DNA from: Opeltia flavorubescens
Lineage: Eukaryota > Ascomycota > Lecanoromycetes > Teloschistales > Teloschistaceae
DNA length: 64,000 bases
Reading direction: 5' to 3'
NCBI GenBank assembly: GCA_000442125.1
Contig: KE546970.1
Coordinates: 1,232,667 to 1,296,666 of the forward strand
In this document: piece by piece, positions 55,201-64,000 of the stretch
How the letters are laid out: each line of letters starts with the position of its first letter
How positions within the stretch are numbered: the stretch's first letter is position 1
Made by a program: the position numbers and the translations under genes
The notes under the pieces: generated by a model
The model's input: only the letters and a program-made list of their open reading frames with translations
Database searches by the model: none
Told to the model about the DNA's origin: nothing

Positions 55201-58141
55201 TTTCCTAGAGGTTTTCTTGAACACTCGGATGCGTATCAAAGGCTTGACTGGAAGTGGCAACGTCCCAGCAACTGCTTTTAGTGTATTGGTGCACAAGTTG
55301 CAGGATCTTCTAAGTCGTGCAGAACATTTCGAGGTCTTGACCGTGCACCAAAACTCGTCTGACAGCAACCGGAACACGGCAACTTCAATGCTTTCGAAGC
55401 AGCTTCGCCTACGGCTCGTCGCTGAGGATGAGGGCGCGATGCCGAGACCTTACAAGAATCTGATGATCTCGATTCACGCAATAGCAACGTTTAAAGCTTT
55501 GGATGATTATCTTCGGCCTAGGATAAATCTCTCTGAGCGTCCGAAGGGCACTAGACACAGAGAAGGAATGCCCCATTCGTTTTCAGCTTTCGCCGCGGCA
55601 ACAGGTCTACCGAGCCCTCGTCCCCGGTTGGCTGATCGTGTAGATTCGACAAACGACGATGTTGCAGTCTCGTTCACACCTTCCAGTACTGCTACTACGT
55701 CACGATCTACGAAGAAGGTTCCCAAAGCGAAGAACATGAGTATGCCATCTGACACGATGCCAACGAAACCAGCAACACCGAGTGTTCGAAGATCCAGTCG
55801 CCGGCATCAGTCAAACAATAACTCTCCCGCAGAGACCCCGGTCATGTCTTCTGAGGACCCCCAAACGCCATTAGAGTGCGCCGATGAGAGACAACTCTCC
55901 GATGATGACGACGGTGACGACAGTAATGCTCTAGATGCGATTGTGGATGATCTTGAGGATGGCATGGACGGCGAACAACTACCCGATCCGACTGCCGTCA
56001 ACATGGAAATTGCTTCTACTGGTAAAGTGACAGCTCGCAAAGAGGATGGCACCAGAGTCGGCACCCCCTCGCAAACCCCTGCAGGGTCGAGCCGTCCTTC
56101 GTCATCCTTAAGCCGCGAGCTTCTGGCTGCTGGCATTAATCCCGCACTGGCTGGTCGCGCCATGTCCTATGCCGCGGCAATTCAAGCTGTGCCACAAGAT
56201 TGGCACATTGAATTCAGCATCGACGACAAACCAGTCCGGCATGACACCACCATATATCGGGCAATTCACGATCAAGAGCCTGATCGGACAGATCCGGCAA
56301 CACGCAACGTCTGGTCCGCTGTACATTCGATTAAATTCAAACGCGTACAAGGCCCACCGCCGGCGGAGTCTTCGTCTCTCCCTGCAGCTTCAGTATCAAT
56401 GCATGATACCAATGGTGAGAGCATGCCTGGCTCTCTACATCAGCATCCAGAGACGTCGACTATATTACAATTACTGAACATCTTGCATGAGCTCAATGCA
56501 AATCTTGATGACGTGCTTGATGAAAGCACAGAATCAACCAGACTGAGCGTCGAGCCGGTATCACAGTTTGTCAATACAAAGCTCACAGCAAAGTTGAACC
56601 GACAGCTGGAGGAACCTCTGATTGTAGCCAGCAAATGCCTCCCATCTTGGAGCGAAGATCTCGCTCGTCTCTACCCTTTCCTCTTCCCCTTCGAAACAAG
56701 ACATTTGTTCTTGCAGTCAACGTCATTTGGCTATTCGCGTTCGATGACCCGATGGCAAAATGCCCAGTCTGCAGATGAGACACGTCGCGACCGTCACCGT
56801 GATGACCGCTCTTTTGCAGGACGGTTGCAGCGCCAGAAAGTGCGAATCTCGAGAACGAGGATCCTTGAGTCAGCTTTGAAAGTCATGGAACTATATGGCG
56901 CCTCTCCCAGCGTCCTAGAAGTTGAGTATTTTTACGAAGTTGGTACAGGCCTCGGGCCCACTCTGGAGTTTTATGCGTCAGTCTCTCGAGAATTTTCGAA
57001 GAAAAAAACAAAGATGTGGCGAGAAGGCGAGGCTAATGAGAAGGATGAGTTCGCTTTCGGAAAGCTGGGAATGTTTCCGGCACCAATGAGTGCACAACAA
57101 GCGGATACTGAAAGCGGCAAGAAGATTCTTCATCTTTTCAAGATGCTCGGCAAATTTATAGCTCGATCGATGTTGGACTCGAGGATCATCGACGTGTCGC
57201 TCAACCCGACTTTCTTTCGTATTGGGGATCAGCCTAGCACCGTTCCTCTGTCATTAGGGGCCGTGAAGACGGTTGACAGCCAGCTGGCCCAATCTTTGAA
57301 GCTTGTCAAACAGTACGCGAATGAGAAAAAGAAAATCGAGGCGAACAAAAGCTTGCATGGAATATCGAAAGCGAAGGCTATACAGCAAATCACAGTGAAA
57401 GGCGCAAGCATTGAGCACCTTGGCTTGGATTTTACTCTTCCAGGATACCCGTCAATCGAACTCGTGAAAGGAGGCAGCGAAAAGCCTGTCACGATTGAAA
57501 ATGTTGGGGACTACGTTGAGAAGGTCATAGATATGACTCTGGGCAGTGGCGTACAGCGCCAGGCCGATGCCTTCCAAGCCGGTTTCTCGCAAGTCTTCCC
57601 GTATTCTGCATTGAAAGCATTCACTCCCAATGAGCTGGTCATGCTTTTCGGACGCGTCGAGGAGGATTGGAGTATCGAAAGTAAGTCGAATCGTCAGAAT
57701 TAGAACTTTCTTTTGCTAAAATGAGTTTTACAGCACTTCTTGACTCGATCAAGGCCGATCACGGCTTCAATATGGAGAGCAAAAGCGTTCGCAACCTGCT
57801 TCAAGTGATGAGTGAACTCACGCTACAGCAAAGACGGGACTTCCTACAGTTTGTTACAGGTAGCCCGAAACTACCAATCGGGGGTGAGTTTTATCCCCAA
57901 CGTCCCGATGAGCGATAATTGACAGCAATGGTGCTTGATTATAGGATTCAAGAGCCTCACACCCATGTTCACAGTGGTGTGCAAACCGAGCGAACCACCA
58001 TACACCTCGGATGATTTCCTAGTCTCAGTTATGACATGCGCCAATTATGTGAAACTACCAGATTACTCGGATATCGATATCCTACGGAAGAGACTTCTCA
58101 CGGCTATTCAGGAAGGGCAAGGGGCGTTCCATCTGTCATAA
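52253..58141 (+). CDS. UFD4: HECT E3 ubiquitin ligase Ufd4/TRIP12
   Basis: Seven exons (52253-52536, 52591-52688, 52737-53395, 53451-55113, 55173-57680, 57734-57883, 57945-58141) give 1852 residues, in the range of fungal Ufd4. The N-terminus is basic, disordered and Pro-rich. An armadillo-like helical region (residues about 240-560) has [38 protein letters not shown] and CRNIPQDSF. Acidic stretches follow, then the region before the HECT ([20 protein letters not shown]). The HECT domain contains [35 protein letters not shown], and ends with the catalytic Cys in [14 protein letters not shown], about 34 residues from the end. Ufd4 recognises N-terminal ubiquitin fusions and other substrates for the proteasome. 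The active site is intact. Confidence 0.92.
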
Positions 58142-58725
58142 GTCTGGATTGGAGTTGGAGCATGGGCGGAAGCATTTGTGGATTGAATCAGAATGAAGAA
58201 TACGGAACATATTAATACCCTGTGCCCTTTCTAGCTTATCTAGCATGACCTACACAAGACCACACGGCATTTTTGCAGATTCCCCATTACCTTGCTTCAG
58301 TTTTTCTCTTTTCCGATGAGACGATGCCCTACGATAGATGGAAGGATAGGGGAATAACATAGAAGGCGGAACTGGCATAGCTTAGGAATCAAGCCATTAA
58401 TTGATGTTTTCATTCGGAAATGATGGAATTCTGTCTCTTATCGATATCTTAGCTGAAACCTGATCAACGGTTTCCGAATGTAGCTAAATCGGAGCTACTA
58501 CTTTGACCAACTCCTTCCGAGATAAAACAACTGAATAAGCAGCCTTTATTGCACTGCCGCCGTTGATCTCAATCTGACTGTACACATTTTAATATTTTTT
58601 CTTCTTTATTTTCGCCGGCTGATCTCCGCTCCGGAGTTCCGTTCAACATCCTCTTGCCTGCAACTTCACTCTGACACCACCGTCCCTTCCGTATTCCTGT
58701 CGTTCCTCCTAAACCCACCGCAACC
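58142..58725. other. Intergenic, CYB5 promoter
   Basis: About 580 bp between two plus-strand genes. The last 120 bp before the cytochrome b5 ATG are pyrimidine-rich (CTTCC, CGTTCC runs), as in many fungal leaders. Nothing else recognised. Confidence 0.45.
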
Positions 58726-59549
58726 ATGTCCGCAACGAAGGAAATGACCTTTGAGGAAATATCAAGCCATAACTCGAAGAAGGTACGTTTGCGATATCTC
58801 CCCTCGGGGCAATGGAGCCTGTCTTCGCTGGGGAGGGTAGCCAAGAGGGTTGCAATTGAATTCCGGAAGGCTAATGGGAGGGGAGGGGGATAGGATCTTT
58901 ATCTTGTGATTCACGACAAAGTCTACGATGCGACCAATTTCATTGATGAACATCCGTACGTATTTCTTCTCGGCCACCGGTCCTTCCTCTACGCTTTGCC
59001 CCACTATCCGGAGCCATCTCTTCCTTCTTCACAAGAGAGGCAACCGGGAGATCAAGCTATAGTTTATTCCCCCGCATATTTTTTTTGGGGAAGAGGGATG
59101 CTAATCCATTAAAACTGTCTGACAGAGGCGGCGAAGAAGTCCTTCTCGACGTCGGCGGTCAAGATGCTACCGAAGCCTTTGAGGACGTCGGACACAGCGA
59201 TGAAGCGAGATCGATCCTCGAGGGCCTGAAAACTGCGGATTTGAAACGAAAGGTACTTACTTCTTTCTACTTTTCTCTTGCTCTCCCCCTCACAATGATT
59301 TTCCCGCTGTGTCTCCGTAAGGTAACGAAATAAATTCACTAACCACACATACATTTCCCCCAGCCCGGCGAAGCCCCAGCCCCTGAAGTCGCCGCAACAT
59401 CTACATCCGCCTCCACCCAACCCAGCAGCTCAGCCAGCGACGCAGGTATGGGGATAATGTTCTACGCCCTGGTGCTTTTGGGCGGCGGATTGGCGTTCGG
59501 GGCATACAAGTATCTGCAGGCGAAGAGTGCGAGCGAGGGGGGAAAGTAG
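58726..59549 (+). CDS. CYB5: Cytochrome b5, tail-anchored
   Basis: Four exons (58726-58782, 58894-58955, 59126-59252, 59364-59549) give 143 residues. The start is [19 protein letters not shown]. The heme ligands are His39 in DEHPGGEEV and His63 in GHSDEA; the HPGG is split by the second intron. A Ser/Thr/Ala/Pro linker follows, then a C-terminal membrane anchor [20 protein letters not shown] with a short tail. It should sit in the ER membrane and pass electrons to desaturases and P450s. Both ligands are present, so the protein should be functional. Confidence 0.92.
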
Positions 59550-60093
59550 AGTAGACATGTGTGTTTCTAGGGCTTGGTATCAGGGATATTCGTGGACGAA
59601 GAGGATTGTGGGGGCAAGGAGGTAGGTTAGGTTGAGGGTTGATAGGGGAGGACGAGACTGAAGCGGGATGGGTGGAAATGGGAATCCTCGTGTGGATAGA
59701 TCACCTCATCTTTGATTCTCTCAATGTTTACTCGGTTCGTATTCGTTGCACGCCTCGGGATTGTGATAGGGAACGGTTGATAGATCTGGAGTCACCATAT
59801 TTTTATCCAAGTCTCCTGCAGGTAATACATAGATGGAATGTTCGGGATTGCCGTTCAATCACACTTTCAATTCTGTTACTAGTCATTGGAAATTAAAATA
59901 TTCAATTTCTGCAGATGTTTGAACACCCATAAGATAGTTTCAAAATCTACATTTTTTCGCACGCTTCATTTGCACGCCCAAAAGTCGGCAGGCTAATATG
60001 CCCGTAACACCTAGGTATATCAAGCTCACATAATCCGCCGGCGCCAGTCTCCGCACGAACGCCCTTCGTAATTAATTCTACCGTATATCATCG
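59550..60093. other. Convergent intergenic region
   Basis: About 540 bp between the convergent CYB5 and HSE1 genes. It contains no frame with features. Confidence 0.45.
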
Positions 60094-62391
<2,298 letters not shown>

Positions 62392-63189
62392 GGCCGCGGG
62401 TAAGCAAGTGAAATAGGTCTGATTTGGACAACGAAGAGGGCAGTGTGAGCTGTAGTTACTGATTATTGCCAATCGAAGAACCGGGTATTCGAGAAAACAA
62501 GCAAGGAGAAGAGGTATTATGTATATAGGCTTCGTAATTGGTGAAGCGTCGTTGCTTGCTTGCGCCTCTCTGCGTCTCTTCATACAAGGCTTGGCAATCC
62601 ACGTCATGCTCGGTTAAACTTCGGTTGAAATTTCCCAAACCGCAACTGATAATGTAATTAAATGTTTATCGCCTACAGCGCCGCGAAAAATAAGGAAGTG
62701 CTTTCTGTGCATAATTGCTGCTATCTGACATGTCTATTTACATACAGGATCACGCTTCAGCCACGCTTCCGACCAAACATTGGTGTGGCAAAATCGTGCT
62801 TCAAACTCCACACATTCCTTAGACAAGCACGTGGCTTTTAGAAGCTGGAAGAAGAGGAAGAGATTGATAGTGTACCAGATGGGCTTCAGCCGACTAGAAG
62901 AGTCAGACCTTTGTATCAATACCACGAGATGACCCCACTTGTGTCAGTGATGCTTATAGACTGGACTGGCGTAAACCGCCAGAGACAGGCAGAGATCGGG
63001 GAGATCGTAAGATACTGGATAAGACATTATGTGATTTTTGCTGTTGTGTTTGTGTCAGCAGTTCAGAAGCCGGAATCACGCTCCATTAGAGGGAGGAGAT
63101 CGTGGAGTTGTTCAAGTCTGTTGTCAAGATTTCCGCCCAGATACATCACACATTCAACGTCATCAATATCGTAAAGAATACTTCAGCAT
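62392..63189. other. Intergenic, HSE1 promoter and CLA4 3' region
   Basis: About 800 bp. The HSE1 promoter starts at 62392; the CLA4 3' UTR ends it. Short frames on both strands (62734-62925, 62911-63174) have no features. Confidence 0.45.

Positions 63190-64000
<811 letters not shown>

Overview
This is nuclear DNA of a filamentous ascomycete (Pezizomycotina). Nearly every gene carries short introns of about 45-100 nt with GT-AG ends and CTGAC/CTAAC-like branch sites. The proteins match fungal families: a Zn2Cys6 factor with fungal-specific domain, Nup159, Bye1, Ufd4, Cla4, Hse1, Gpi16 and an Ego1/LAMTOR1-like lipoprotein. I cannot fix the class or species. I see no organellar, viral or bacterial block. 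Two unresolved bases (18185 and 26440) show this is a draft assembly. All gene models were built by joining reading frames at visible splice sites; where the summed exons are a multiple of three I give the protein length.

Region 1 (1-24 kb): the C-terminal part of nucleoporin Nup159, a proline iminopeptidase, a short-chain dehydrogenase, a BTB protein, a triple-KH RNA-binding protein, a cytochrome P450, a small membrane protein, a Zn2Cys6 regulator, a tandem ABM-fold protein, a CUE-Smr endonuclease-like protein (Cue2 type), a Ysc84/Lsb3 SYLF-SH3 protein and a phosphoglycerate-mutase-fold phosphatase. The redox enzymes and regulator look loosely like accessory metabolism, but there is no backbone synthase.

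Region 2 (24-36 kb) is the most accessory-looking part: an AT-rich interval with a possible decayed transposon tail, an alpha/beta hydrolase without a visible nucleophile, a secreted Ser/Thr-rich PAN/Apple protein, the Ego1/LAMTOR1-like gene (four small exons), a CorA-type magnesium channel, and a 3.3-kb interval with no convincing gene. A cluster of hairpin-forming inverted repeats lies between the secreted-protein gene and the Ego1-like gene.

Region 3 (36-64 kb) is dense and mostly housekeeping: proteasome alpha-3, a WW-FF splicing-type protein, a ZNF830-like zinc finger, Bye1, Gpi16, Luc7, an RGG protein, NMN adenylyltransferase, the Ufd4 HECT ligase, cytochrome b5, Hse1 of ESCRT-0 and the C-terminal part of Cla4. 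Several neighbours act in RNA polymerase II transcription or pre-mRNA splicing (WW-FF, ZNF830-like, Bye1, Luc7). Others act in ubiquitin and proteasome traffic (Pre9, Ufd4, Hse1). Divergent pairs with short shared promoters are common: Pre9/WW-FF about 250 bp, Gpi16/Luc7 about 220 bp.

No clearly novel multi-gene system was found. The most unusual signals are the hairpin cluster at 29.0-29.2 kb, a presequence-like frame without ATG upstream of the NMN adenylyltransferase, a 15-nt microexon in the iminopeptidase gene, and the internally duplicated ABM-fold protein.
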